Source: Trichocoleus sp. (GTDB taxonomy: Bacteria > Cyanobacteriota > Cyanobacteriia > Elainellales > Elainellaceae). Taken from it: a DNA stretch of 64,000 bases. Position 1 is the stretch's first letter; each line of letters starts with the position of its first letter. The stretch covers positions 1-64,000 of the forward strand of contig DATNQD010000088.1 in assembly GCA_036702865.1 (NCBI GenBank). The letters are read 5' to 3'. A model generated the notes under the pieces. The model did no database searches and had not been told where the DNA came from. It saw only the letters and a list, made by a program, of their open reading frames with translations. Positions 8,223 through 17,673 of this stretch are shown in pieces. Position numbers and translations under genes: made by a program.

Positions 8223-9795
8223 CCTTTCCTAAAAACAGCAAGAGCGGCAGCGAACATAAGAATACAACACCGACAAATCGGAAGATGTCCGCGTAAGACA
8301 AAATTGCTGCTTGGGTATTAACGATCTGAGCCAGCGTTGCCAGGGCTTGCTGTTGAGCCGTCGTTGCATCCACTCCCCGACTTTGAAACGCACTACTTAA
8401 AGCCGATAACCGTTCCTGCGTGATGGGATCATAAACTGTGATGTTAGTCGATAGGATAGCTCTATGAAACGCTTCGCGCTGTGCCAGCAGAGTTGTCAAA
8501 ATGGCAATTCCAATACTGCCGCCGAGCTGACGAGTCAAGTTGTAGAAGCCTGATCCCGCCGAAATATCTTGTTTGGGCAGTGAACCTAGCGTCGCCAAAC
8601 TTAAAGGCAGGAAACATCGAAACGGTTGTTGCACCACGCCAGACAAGCGGCATGAACAAATTATCTGTGCCTGTTTGGGGTGAGATCTCTGCCAGTTGAA
8701 ACATCACGATCGCTGTACCCACTGCTCCCATGCCAATCAGCAACCGCGCATCAACTTTACTGGAAATCTTACCGAGTATCACCATCACGATTGCAGAAGC
8801 CAGCGCCCCCGGAGCCAGGAGCCAACCCGTCTGAGTTGCTGTAAAGTGCAGCACGCCTTGGGCAAAGAGCAGTACAGCAAACAGCGCTCCATAAAGCCCC
8901 ATGCCCAAAATTCCAGAGTAGATGCTGCCTGCTGCCAGCGATCGATGCCGCAACACACGCAGATCCACGGCAGGTGATTTGGTACTCAGTTCTCGCCAGA
9001 TAAACAAAATCAGTCCGATCGCCCCCGTAATTGCCAGGGTTGTAATCAAACTAGAGTTAAACCAATCATCTTGTTCACCTTCTTCAAGAAATGCCTGAAG
9101 GCTACCAACCGCAACGACTAAAAGCCCAATACCCAGCCAATCAACTGCTTGATGACGAGGAGCATGTGGCTGATCTGCTGGTAAAAACAGAATTGCCATG
9201 ATCACCGCTGCAATGCCGATCGGCAGATTGATAAAGAAGATCTATCGCCAGCCCAATGTATCAGTGAGATAACCGCCTAATGTTGGACCGATCGCCGGAC
9301 CCGCAATGACTCCCACTCCAAATACTGCCTGCGCTAATCCCTGTTCTGCAGGCGGAAAGGTTTCAAACAAAATGGCTTGTGCTTTTGCTAACAGCCCACC
9401 GCCAAACAAGCCTTGCAGAATTCGTGCAATGACCAACATCGGTAAATTAGCAGCAAACCCACAAAGCACGAAGCCAGCGTGAAACCTACCATTGAAAAGA
9501 CAAAATAAGTTTTTTTGCCAAACAGATCGCCTAACCAGGCAGAAAGCGGAATCAGCACGACGTTGGCGATCGCATAGCCCGTGACGACCCAGCCCACTTC
9601 GCTTACGGTAGCGCCCAGCGTGGCTTGAATATCTGTCAGGGCGACGTTGACGATGCTGGTGTCAATCACCTCCAAAATCGCGCCGAGCGAAGCGGTGAAG
9701 GCAATTGCCCATTTGAGCGGACCCTGGACATAGCCCGATTGCGCAGAGCGATCGCGTTTAGGGATACCAGATAAACGACGAGAAGTAGTAGCCAT
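8188..9795 (-). pseudogene. DHA2-family (EmrB/QacA-type) MFS drug efflux pump, disrupted by two frameshifts and a nonsense codon
   Basis: Pieces of a 14-TM EmrB-like transporter run in order on the minus strand. The N-terminal part includes GYAIANVVLIPLSAWLG. One base is missing near 9470 (reading shifts from ...LASC to LCGFAANLP). A TAG replaces the expected Trp codon at about 9242, inside GWRWIFFINLP. One extra C near 8610 shifts SMF to LPLSLATLG, and the C-terminal part follows. Joined, the pieces give a full-length pump. Two indels plus a substitution within 900 bp, with neighbouring genes intact, point to a real pseudogene rather than read errors. It starts 25 bp after the tetR-like gene, as in a tetR-pump operon. 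Confidence 0.85.
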
Positions 9796-9820
9796 TCGTT
9801 TAAATCAGGTGGTTGAAGAC

Positions 9821-10462
9821 TCAGTTCTTTTGAATTGCGCTGTTTTGAGAGGATTCGCTGATCAGAGAATCAATGCCCCTGACAAACAAATCGACACAGC
9901 CCTGGATATAACGATCGCGACTATAGCCTCGCGCAATTGGGGCAGCATGACGACGCAGCATTCCAGCCAGCAGCATTCCGGTGAACTGATCGATCGCCAT
10001 CGGCAGATCAACATCAGAACGAACCATTCCCCGATCAACACAGTTTTGCAGGTAGGCAACTAGCTTTTCTCGGAGCGGCAAAAAGGCTTGCTGAAAGACC
10101 TGGAGGGCTTCGTTCGGGTGGCGTTGCGCTTCACCAATAAACATGCGGATCAGGGCTTCGTTTTCTTCCAGCATGTCGTCGTGCAGTTTGGCGTAGTGCA
10201 GCAAATCGCGCCGTAAATCCTGAGTCCATTCGTCTTGATTTGCCAGGGCTTCAGCCTTAAGCGCTGTAATATGTTGCGCCACTGCCGCCAAAAGCTGCTC
10301 TTTACTCTGAAAATGCCGGAACAGCGTCACTTCATTCACGCCTGCAACTCGGGCAATTTCACGAGTCGTTGCACCCACAAAACCTTCGGTCGAGAAGACT
10401 TGAATTGCTGCTTGAAGGAGCCGATCGCGTGTTAGGGCTGTGTCTCGTTTGGGGGCTGCCAT
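9821..10462 (-). CDS. TetR/AcrR-family transcriptional repressor
   Basis: A 213-residue protein. The N-terminal helix-turn-helix spans about residues 10-55 (TRDRLLQAAIQVF, TTREIARVAGVNEVTLFRHF), and a C-terminal all-helical ligand domain follows. Such proteins repress themselves and neighbouring efflux or metabolic genes until a ligand binds. The pump behind it is dead, while the divergently transcribed SDR-SDR-FMO operon starts 173 bp away across a region with a short palindrome. Its current target may therefore be that oxidative operon (inference). Confidence 0.9.
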   Translation of the reverse strand: MAAPKRDTALTRDRLLQAAIQVFSTEGFVGATTREIARVAGVNEVTLFRHFQSKEQLLAAVAQHITALKAEALANQDEWTQDLRRDLLHYAKLHDDMLEENEALIRMFIGEAQRHPNEALQVFQQAFLPLREKLVAYLQNCVDRGMVRSDVDLPMAIDQFTGMLLAGMLRRHAAPIARGYSRDRYIQGCVDLFVRGIDSLISESSQNSAIQKN

Positions 10463-10483
10463 GAGAAATTGCTTTTTGTATGC

Positions 10484-10495
10484 AAGTACCTACTT
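10484..10495. promoter_or_regulatory. Candidate TetR operator between tetR-like gene and SDR operon
   Basis: AAGTA-CC-TACTT is a 12-bp palindrome 22 bp upstream of the tetR-like start codon and 141 bp before the divergent SDR start. A second, shifted symmetry (TACT-N6-AGTA) overlaps it. TetR-type repressors commonly bind such sites in the shared promoter. Confidence 0.4.
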
Positions 10496-10635
10496 ACATT
10501 AGTAGCATATCTTTTTGCTGCTGGGTTTGATTCTTGGCTGAAGTACTTGAGGCTGAAGCGGCAGGAGAGAAACAACCATGAAGAAATTTGCATCAAACGA
10601 TACCTTTGAAGAGAAGGGGCAATTTAGGAGCGGCA

Positions 10636-11598
10636 ATGATGACAATGGCAGGTCAGGTGGCTTTAGTGACCGGAGCAACCAGAGGGCTGGGGAAGGGAAT
10701 TGCGATCGGCTTAGGTGAGGCAGGCGCAACCGTTTACATTACGGGTCGCAGTTTGGAGCGATCGGGTGAAGGCAGCTTGATTGAGACACAAGAAGCGGTT
10801 GAAGCGGCAGGCGGAATTTGTATTCCAGTGCAGGTGGATCACAGCGATGATGAGCAAGTGCGATCGTTGTTCGATCGGATTCAGCAGGAGCAGGGGAAAC
10901 TCGATCTGTTGGTCAATAACGTTTATGCGGGTGTGCAAGCACTGGCGAAAGTGAACGGTAAGCCATTTTGGGAGTCTGAGCCTGATCTCTGGGATGCCTG
11001 CAACAACGTTGGGCTGCGGAGCCATTATGTAGCGAGTGTCTATGCAGCTCGGATGATGAGTCAGCGACAGCAAGGGTTGATCTGCACTATTTCTTCCTGG
11101 GGTGGGCTGTCTTACATTTTTGGCGTGCCCTACGGAGCCGGAAAGTCGGCTTGTGATCGGCTTGCAGCAGATATGGCAAAAGAACTGGAGCCTTATCACG
11201 TTACCTCGATCGCCTTGTGGCCTGGCATCGTTGGGACTGAACATATCACGCGCTTTGTGGCAGAAATGGCTGAAACAGAGGAAGGTACTCCATCTGCTGC
11301 CTCGATTAAAGAGCAATACAATTGGGAAACACCCTTACTGACTGGACGGGTCATTGCTGCCCTTGCTGCCGATCCAGCCGTGAGCCGCTACAGTGGACGA
11401 GTCAAAATTGTGGCTGAACTGGCGCAACGATATGGATTAGTTGATCGAGATGGCAATCTTCCTGTTTCCCTCCGATCGCTGCGGTTTCTCCTCCCCTTCG
11501 CGGTTCCGGCTCTGCGACAATTTGCCTGGATCGTTCCCAATCTCAATGTCCCCTGGTCGTTGCTTTTGTTAACGCTGCTTCGATCGCCCAGGCTATAG
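10636..11598 (+). CDS. Short-chain dehydrogenase/reductase, DHRS1-like
   Basis: AGGAG five bases before ATG 10636 fixes the start (320 residues); an upstream TTG frame extension has no support. The cofactor motif is TGATRGLG. The active site is Ser in ISSWGG and Tyr/Lys in YGAGKSACD. The stretch LLVNNVYAGVQ and the long C-terminal tail resemble the DHRS1 subgroup, which reduces steroids and other carbonyls. It is the first gene of a three-gene + strand run (SDR, SDR, flavin monooxygenase). Substrate unknown. Confidence 0.88.
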   Translation: MMTMAGQVALVTGATRGLGKGIAIGLGEAGATVYITGRSLERSGEGSLIETQEAVEAAGGICIPVQVDHSDDEQVRSLFDRIQQEQGKLDLLVNNVYAGVQALAKVNGKPFWESEPDLWDACNNVGLRSHYVASVYAARMMSQRQQGLICTISSWGGLSYIFGVPYGAGKSACDRLAADMAKELEPYHVTSIALWPGIVGTEHITRFVAEMAETEEGTPSAASIKEQYNWETPLLTGRVIAALAADPAVSRYSGRVKIVAELAQRYGLVDRDGNLPVSLRSLRFLLPFAVPALRQFAWIVPNLNVPWSLLLLTLLRSPRL

Positions 11599-11660
11599 AT
11601 TCATACAATAATAGGGTTCCGTCAATCAAACAATCAAAAATTGCTAAATGGAGCAACCCA

Positions 11661-12476
11661 ATGACTCAGCTACAAAATGCAGTTGTGTTGATTACAGGGG
11701 CAGCAGGCGGATTTGGGCAGGAATTAACGCGGCAACTGTTAAAGATTGGCAGTCGGTTGATTTTGACCGATCGAGATAAAACGGGTTTGCAGCAGCAAGC
11801 TGAAATACTCTGGAAGGAAGCCGCAGCAGGGGAAATTTTGGCTTGTTTGGAGGCAGATCTGGCTTCGCGTGAAGGATGTGAACTGCTCTATCAGCAGGTT
11901 CGATCGCTCAATGTGCCTGTAGATGTGCTGATTAACAATGCGGGGATCGCGGTATTTGGGCGAACAGATGAAGTGCCGATCGATCAGTGGGAACAGCTGA
12001 TGCAGGTCAATTTACTGACTCCAATGCGGTTAAGTAGCTGGTTTTTGGCAGAGATGATCGATCGCCAAAAAGGACATATCGTCAATATTTCATCGATGGC
12101 AGGCTGGACGAGTCGCGCCGGATTATCTCACTACGTTGCCAGTAAATTTGGGCTGCGCGGATTCAGCGAAACTTTATTTGATGAAGCCAAAGAGCATCAG
12201 GTGAAAGTCACAACCGTTTATCCATTTTTTAGCCGCACCCCAATTCTGCAATGTGCCCAACATGGAACGCTGGCTCAACAAAATAATGCACTTCCAGATC
12301 GCCTGATCACCAATCCAGTTGCAGTCATGCGCCAAACGATTCAAGCAATTCAACAAGATAAGCGAGAAGTTTTTCCCGATCGCATTGGTCACAATATTCA
12401 TTTAATGAAACGCTATTTTCCCAGGTTCTTAGACTGGATAAGCGATCGAATGCTGAAGCCACAGCGAAAGCTCTAG
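11661..12476 (+). CDS. Short-chain dehydrogenase/reductase
   Basis: A 271-residue classical SDR. It has TGAAGGFG for NAD(P) binding, NNAGIAVFG, Ser in NISSMAG and Tyr-xxx-Lys in YVASK. GGAG lies before the ATG. The stretch HYVASKFGLRGFSETL is typical of SDRs acting on lipid or retinol-like alcohols, but the substrate is not known. It is 62 bp after the first SDR and 10 bp before the flavin monooxygenase, so the three probably form one transcript. Confidence 0.88.
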   Translation: MTQLQNAVVLITGAAGGFGQELTRQLLKIGSRLILTDRDKTGLQQQAEILWKEAAAGEILACLEADLASREGCELLYQQVRSLNVPVDVLINNAGIAVFGRTDEVPIDQWEQLMQVNLLTPMRLSSWFLAEMIDRQKGHIVNISSMAGWTSRAGLSHYVASKFGLRGFSETLFDEAKEHQVKVTTVYPFFSRTPILQCAQHGTLAQQNNALPDRLITNPVAVMRQTIQAIQQDKREVFPDRIGHNIHLMKRYFPRFLDWISDRMLKPQRKL

Positions 12477-12486
12477 GAGATAAAAA

Positions 12487-13851
12487 ATGCAAGTTATTGA
12501 GCAATCCTTACCACAGAAAATTAACACAGCAGATAAGCATTTAATTCTTGGAGCAGGCTTTGTTGGATTGGGCATGGCGCAAGCACTCCAGGCAGCCGGA
12601 ATTCCTTATGATCAGATCGATGCCAGTGATGATATTGGGGGAAATTGGTATCACGGTGTTTACACCACGGCTCATATCATTTCATCGCGTAAGATCACGC
12701 AGTTTACGCACTTTCCCATGCCCGCTGACTATCCCGATTTTCCCAGTGCCCAGAATATGCGGGATTATTTAAACGCGTTCGCGGATCACTTTAACCTGCG
12801 TCCACAGATTGAGCTAAATCGTCAGGTCAAAGAAGTCAGACCGATCGCACAAAATCAATGGCGCGTTACGTTTGTAGATGGAGAACAGCGCATCTATAAG
12901 GGTGTATTACTCTGTAACGGGCATCATTGGTGTAAAAGATTTCCAGAATTCCAAGGACAATTCAACGGTGAAATTATTCACTCCAAAGATTACAAGCATC
13001 CCGACCAACTGCGGGATAAGCATGTTCTGATTATTGGGGGCGGGAATTCTGCCTGTGATATTGCCGCAGAAGCCGGACGGGTGGCAAAGCGATCGGTGCT
13101 CAGTTTGCGTCAGCCAGTCTGGTTTATTCCCAAAAGCTTTGCAGGTGTGCCGACAAGTGATTGGATTCAATGGTGGATGCCAGAATGGTTGCAGCGATGG
13201 CTGGCTTCCGGCATGATTCGCCTCACCTTTGGCACACATGAAGCCTATGGGTTAGAAAAACCCAAGTATCGAATTTTTGAGAAGCATCCCACCCTCAATA
13301 ACGAAGTGCCTTATTACATCAAGCATGGTCGAATTATTCCCAAACCAGGAGTGCGACAACTGAACGGCGATCGGGTTGAATTTGTTGATGGCACATCTGA
13401 AGCATTCGATCTGATCGTTTGCGCGACTGGTTTTTCGGTTGCCTATCCGTTTCTGCCACCAGAGCTTCAGCGCGTGGAAGGGTCAGTTGTCAAATGCTAT
13501 GGCAGCGCCTTTCTGGATGATTACAAAGGGCTATATTTTATTGGCTGGGGACAGGCACGCGGCGGAGTAGGTTCACTGATTAGTGCTTATGGTCCATTTT
13601 TTGCCCGTTGCTTGAAGCTACAAGACGAAATTAACGTGCCACTGGGCTTGGTTTTCAAATCGATCGGACAACAACTTCCCCAAACCCACATTTCCGACCC
13701 GCAGCAGGCATTCCGGCAACTAAAGCTGGCTAATTTTTTCTTTCCCTGGCTCGATCGCAAAGCGCATCAAATCGATGCTCAATTCCCCCACTTCAAGAAC
13801 CCAGTTTTGCCTGAACCTGCATCTGCACACCATGAGCCGGAGCCAAAATGA
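12487..13851 (+). CDS. Flavin-containing monooxygenase (class B, FMO/BVMO-like)
   Basis: A 454-residue FAD/NADPH enzyme. The FAD motif is GAGFVGLG and the FMO fingerprint region reads FQGQFNGEIIHS. The second Rossmann motif is GGGNSACD, and CATGFS follows near the C-terminal third. A TAGGAG ribosome binding site lies upstream. Such enzymes oxygenate N or S atoms or perform Baeyer-Villiger insertion on ketones. Preceding SDRs could supply or remove the carbonyl substrate. The last 59 bp overlap the end of the convergent P450 gene on the other strand. Confidence 0.9.
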   Translation: MQVIEQSLPQKINTADKHLILGAGFVGLGMAQALQAAGIPYDQIDASDDIGGNWYHGVYTTAHIISSRKITQFTHFPMPADYPDFPSAQNMRDYLNAFADHFNLRPQIELNRQVKEVRPIAQNQWRVTFVDGEQRIYKGVLLCNGHHWCKRFPEFQGQFNGEIIHSKDYKHPDQLRDKHVLIIGGGNSACDIAAEAGRVAKRSVLSLRQPVWFIPKSFAGVPTSDWIQWWMPEWLQRWLASGMIRLTFGTHEAYGLEKPKYRIFEKHPTLNNEVPYYIKHGRIIPKPGVRQLNGDRVEFVDGTSEAFDLIVCATGFSVAYPFLPPELQRVEGSVVKCYGSAFLDDYKGLYFIGWGQARGGVGSLISAYGPFFARCLKLQDEINVPLGLVFKSIGQQLPQTHISDPQQAFRQLKLANFFFPWLDRKAHQIDAQFPHFKNPVLPEPASAHHEPEPK

Positions 13852-15145
13852 CCCCCCGTCGTTGAGGATATTCAGGAGCAGAACTTGCCAGCGTAAATCG
13901 ATAGCGAGAGAGCAGCGTGGCGACAACAAGCTTCATTTCAAATAGTGCCAGCACTTCACCAATACAGCGGCGCATCCCCCCACCAAACGGTAAAAATTCG
14001 GCAGAAGAGAACTGTCGTTCTAGAAATCGCTCTGGCAAAAATTGGTCGGGTTCTGGATAAAGATCAGGACGTCGGTGGGTGAGATAGATGCAGCCATAAA
14101 GCCGCATTCCGGGTTCCAGCGCATAGCCCATCAGTTCTACGGGTTCTTTCACGTCGCGGGGAAAGGTGAGCGCGGCAACGGGAGAGATGCGTAATGTCTC
14201 ATAGCAAACGGCAGTGAGATAAGGGAGTTGAGCGATCGTTTTTGGGTCTATTTTTCCCTCTAATGAACCAATCTCACTGTGCAATTTCTCCAACACCGCA
14301 GGATGACGATGAACCCAATATAAAGCCCAGGCGATCGCAGTTGCAGTTGTTTCATGACCTGCCAGCAGCAGCGTAATTAGTTCGTCATGCAGTTCCGCAT
14401 CCGTCATCGATTCGCCTGCTTCGTCTGTGGCAGCGATCATCAAGCTCAGAATATCTGACCCTAACGTTTCACGCTGTCGGCGATCGCGAATTTCGGCATA
14501 AAGCAACTCACTCACCTGGCGCTGGATCGATCGAAAATATCCCCAGGGGCTACGAGTCCCCCAATCTTGCTGGAGCGACGGAAAAAAGAGCAGACCGCCA
14601 ATCCACGGAGCCTGAAACAAATCCGTCATTTGCACCAAAAGGGATTTCAATTGGGTAAACTGCTCTCCCTCCGCAATGCCAAACACGACTCTAAGAATGA
14701 CTTCCAGCGAAACATCCTGCATCCGTTCACGCGCCGAAAATGGCTGATTTAGCGGCAGCGCATGAATTGAGCGATCGGCAAGATCACAAATGAGATGCCC
14801 ATAAGACTGCATTCGTTCCCCATGAAACGGCGGCATCAACAAACGGCGTTCTCGACGGTGGCGCGTTCCTTCCATGCCAAAAATTGAGCCATTTCCAACA
14901 ATGGGCTGGAGGAGTTGATTGGGTGGCGCACCTAACTGTTTCGCCTCATTTGAGAAGATTTGCTGGATTGCTTGCGGATTGCTAACCCATAGGATGACTG
15001 GATAATTGCCAATGACGGGAGCATTGAAAATATCGCCAAACTGTTTTGCCGCAGCATCCATATAACCTAATGGGCGCAGCGTATAGTGAAGCTTTTGCAA
15101 CCAGAGGGGAGACGAGAAACCGGGGGGCAGGGATGTTTTGTTCAC
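13793..15145 (-). CDS. Cytochrome P450, CYP110-like
   Basis: A 450-residue P450. The start LPPGFSSPLWLQKLHY and the PLGYMDAAAKQFGDIF region resemble cyanobacterial CYP110 enzymes, which hydroxylate fatty acids or terpenes. The I-helix is AGHETT (262-267), ExxR is ETLR (316-319) and the heme-thiolate Cys is 394 in FGGGMRRCIGE. No membrane anchor is obvious. It is the last of three minus-strand genes (P450-like, epoxide hydrolase-like, CYP110-like). Redox partners are not encoded nearby. Confidence 0.93.
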   Translation of the reverse strand: MNKTSLPPGFSSPLWLQKLHYTLRPLGYMDAAAKQFGDIFNAPVIGNYPVILWVSNPQAIQQIFSNEAKQLGAPPNQLLQPIVGNGSIFGMEGTRHRRERRLLMPPFHGERMQSYGHLICDLADRSIHALPLNQPFSARERMQDVSLEVILRVVFGIAEGEQFTQLKSLLVQMTDLFQAPWIGGLLFFPSLQQDWGTRSPWGYFRSIQRQVSELLYAEIRDRRQRETLGSDILSLMIAATDEAGESMTDAELHDELITLLLAGHETTATAIAWALYWVHRHPAVLEKLHSEIGSLEGKIDPKTIAQLPYLTAVCYETLRISPVAALTFPRDVKEPVELMGYALEPGMRLYGCIYLTHRRPDLYPEPDQFLPERFLERQFSSAEFLPFGGGMRRCIGEVLALFEMKLVVATLLSRYRFTLASSAPEYPQRRGVILAPAHGVQMQVQAKLGS

Positions 15146-15215
15146 AATGACATGGGAAGAAACTAAACCTACTTTCCCAGATTTTATTCTTTATCTTGTT
15201 AAGAAAATCGATGAT

Positions 15216-16082
15216 TTAACCGTGAATGGGATGTCGTTGAATGTGATTTGAAATCTCTTGATTGACCCGATCGAATGCTTCTTGAACCAGTCGATGTCCA
15301 GCATTCAGTTCAAGCAAGGCATATTCGCCTTTCATGTATTGTTTTGTTCCTGTTACACCTGCTCGGGCGATCGCCGGATCTTGATTGCCCCAAAGCAGCA
15401 TCGTTGGCAGGAATACATTGCCATATTGCACAGGAAGCTCTCGATTGGCGCGATACCAGTTTAGTGCTGCTTGCCGCCCCTCAAAGCTTTGAAACACCGT
15501 CAAATAATCCGCGATTTCTGGTGCAGAAGATCCCTGCCAAAGTACCGCTTGATTCCCGCTCATCACCCAACCGAGCAGCGTTTCCGGCATCGTTGGTAGT
15601 TGGAATAGGTCAATGTACCAGCTTCGGAGTTTTTGTTCAAAATCCTTGTCGCGAGCCTCCTTGAACGCAGCCATGTGGGGAATCGATAGCGCAGTCCAAC
15701 TCTGAACGCGATCGGCATAAAGCTGAACCACCGTCCAGCCACAGCCAGACCCCCAATCATGTCCCACTAAATGAAACTTTTGAAACCCGATCGCATCAGC
15801 CAGAGCAACCACATCAGAGGCAATTTGATCAATGCGATAGCTCTCGATCGCTTCGGGTCTTGCTCCCGGACTATAGCCGCGTTGATCCGGAGCCAAACAG
15901 CGATAGCCTTTTGCTGCTAACGATCGCATCACACCTTCCCAGGTATGCGAGGTTTCGGGAAAGCCATGCAGCAGAATCACCGGATCACCGCTGTTTTCCA
16001 ACCCACAAACTCGGCAGCGAAACGTCATGCCATTTGCAGATATTGTTCTGATCTCGATCGAATGATTTTGCTGATTGTTCAT
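15216..16082 (-). CDS. Alpha/beta hydrolase, epoxide hydrolase-like
   Basis: The oxyanion motif is HGFPE, the nucleophile is Asp109 in GHDWGS (Asp rather than Ser, as in soluble epoxide hydrolases and dehalogenases), the acid is in LLWGNQDP and the catalytic His is about residue 263 in AGHRLV. The cap region has Tyr residues that may activate an epoxide. The start at 16082 (288 residues) has GGAAA upstream; an ATG at 16106 without a ribosome binding site is the alternative. Lying between two P450 genes on the same strand, it could open epoxides that they make. Substrate is inferred only. Confidence 0.85.
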   Translation of the reverse strand: MNNQQNHSIEIRTISANGMTFRCRVCGLENSGDPVILLHGFPETSHTWEGVMRSLAAKGYRCLAPDQRGYSPGARPEAIESYRIDQIASDVVALADAIGFQKFHLVGHDWGSGCGWTVVQLYADRVQSWTALSIPHMAAFKEARDKDFEQKLRSWYIDLFQLPTMPETLLGWVMSGNQAVLWQGSSAPEIADYLTVFQSFEGRQAALNWYRANRELPVQYGNVFLPTMLLWGNQDPAIARAGVTGTKQYMKGEYALLELNAGHRLVQEAFDRVNQEISNHIQRHPIHG

Positions 16083-16140
16083 TCGCTTGTTTCCATTATG
16101 TTCCATGATCAAAGTGCAGAAGCGTGAAGAAAATATTCCA

Positions 16141-17517
16141 TCAACAGTCGCTGTCTAGATTCTCTGTGGCATTAGCAGCAGCGTCTCGGCGCACTTTACC
16201 AACTGTGCTAATCACATCAATCAACATATCCAGCGCAATGTCTTTACCCGGACAAATCCGCCCCGCACTCCGATCGCCCACTGAGTGAAAGCCCATGTGA
16301 TAAGGACAAAGATTTTCTCGTTTTGCGTCGAACTCATAGGCTGTCGATCCCCAAAAATCTGAATCAAGTAGTCCCAGGCTCATCGGGATCAGCACCTTGG
16401 TTCCGGCAGGGAAGGTGCGCTCTGCTCCGGCAACCTCCACGGTAAAGGGTTCTGTTGCAATGCGGTGTGTCGCACTCACGGGTGCCCAGAGACGGGCACA
16501 TTCCAGCAAGTAGAGCCGGATGGCATCGCGATCGTCTAAATCGAGTTCATCCCAATAGTGGGTAGGGTCAATGTTGGCCGTTTGTTGTCCCTTGTAGGCA
16601 GGCAACGGACGAAAGCCCATGGCAGTGTAGCCTAGATGCAGAGGACCTTGAAGCGCAGCAATACCCATGATCGCAGTCATCAGCTTTGCCAGTTCGCGCC
16701 GCGTCATATTGTGGTATTCCGGGTTGCCCTCCTCGAAGTTTGCCAGAGCCGGAGTGTTTTCATAAACCGTTGCTGCACGTTCAATCAGATCTGGCATCTC
16801 TTTGTGTCCTTGCAGGTTGAAATTCTGCAACAAAGGGCTTAGATTCGCCAGGTAATGCAGCGGGCTTAAGCGCGTATAGTGCAAATCGGTCAGCAAATGA
16901 ATGGCTGCGGCATCGTCGGGATCTAGCCCAAACAAAACATAGTGCAGGTAGCGCACCAAAAAGCCCATCCAGCCCCGCTTGTCGTCCGTGAAGAAAGCTT
17001 CGCCCGCCCCATGCGGCATTTCCTGATAATCGGCGGCTAACTGATCCACCAATCGTTTCGCTGTACTATCATGCTGACGATCGATCGCGGCTGCGTTTAA
17101 CGTATATTGCTGCATACATTTGCGGAACGCCTCATGATCGCCATTTCCACCTGCTGCTTCATCGGATAAAGAAAGCAGAAATACATTCCGCTCACCCACA
17201 TCCTGGTTTGGTGCCTGCTTAGAGTCTAGGATTGAGGTTCCCAGCCGCCAGGTACGAGCTTGGGGTGAGGTCAACGAAGTTTCTAACGCCTCAAAATCTC
17301 CCAGAACAACCTGCCCCGCACAGCAAAAGTTTGGTCCAAAGGCTTGTCGCTTAGCATCTAAATAAGTCGGTTCGTTTGCAATCACGCCTTCCATGAAGCT
17401 AATCGCAGGCAGGAGTGCTTTACTGCGTTCTTCTTCTGGATGTTGCAACGCCCAAGCCTGAAACTCATTCATTGCAGGCTCAAGAAAGGATGAGAAGAGT
17501 TGGTCGAAGTCTGTCAT
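16141..17517 (-). CDS. Divergent cytochrome P450-type heme protein with atypical I-helix
   Basis: From ATG 17517 (458 residues; a TTG extension to 17601 has no support) the C-terminal half shows P450 hallmarks: ECAR (339-342) as ExxR, FPAGTKVLIPMS, and a thiolate Cys422 in GRICPGKD. The expected AGxDT/AGHET oxygen-activating motif is not seen; the corresponding helix appears to read MGIAALQGPLHLG (about 284-296). Loss of that motif is known from P450s that rearrange peroxides without O2 (CYP74, CYP8A, CYP5A). An oxylipin-type role is possible but unproven. The N-terminal half is not recognisable. It leads a three-gene minus-strand run. Confidence 0.75.
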   Translation of the reverse strand: MTDFDQLFSSFLEPAMNEFQAWALQHPEEERSKALLPAISFMEGVIANEPTYLDAKRQAFGPNFCCAGQVVLGDFEALETSLTSPQARTWRLGTSILDSKQAPNQDVGERNVFLLSLSDEAAGGNGDHEAFRKCMQQYTLNAAAIDRQHDSTAKRLVDQLAADYQEMPHGAGEAFFTDDKRGWMGFLVRYLHYVLFGLDPDDAAAIHLLTDLHYTRLSPLHYLANLSPLLQNFNLQGHKEMPDLIERAATVYENTPALANFEEGNPEYHNMTRRELAKLMTAIMGIAALQGPLHLGYTAMGFRPLPAYKGQQTANIDPTHYWDELDLDDRDAIRLYLLECARLWAPVSATHRIATEPFTVEVAGAERTFPAGTKVLIPMSLGLLDSDFWGSTAYEFDAKRENLCPYHMGFHSVGDRSAGRICPGKDIALDMLIDVISTVGKVRRDAAANATENLDSDC

Positions 17518-17632
17518 AGGGCAGGTAATGGGGGTTAGATGGGAAGGAATAGGGAAAGGAATTTGTGGTGTTGCTAAATCAAGGATGAATTGCCCGTTCA
17601 AAGCCCTCCAGAATTGTCGAACTTAGGGGGTT

Positions 17633-17673
17633 TTCGGCATGCAACAACTCATACCTCATTCTGAAATGCCGAA
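17633..17673. repeat. 8-bp inverted repeat upstream of the divergent P450 gene
   Basis: TTCGGCAT (17633-17640) is exactly complementary to ATGCCGAA (17666-17673), with 25 bp between. It lies 116-156 bp upstream of the P450-like start codon. It could be a regulator binding site or an RNA hairpin; nothing else supports either. Confidence 0.35.

Noticed and set aside
8188-9795. Treating the pump fragments as separate small genes
   Set aside because: They are consecutive pieces of one transporter, each broken at a point where a single-base change restores the family sequence.
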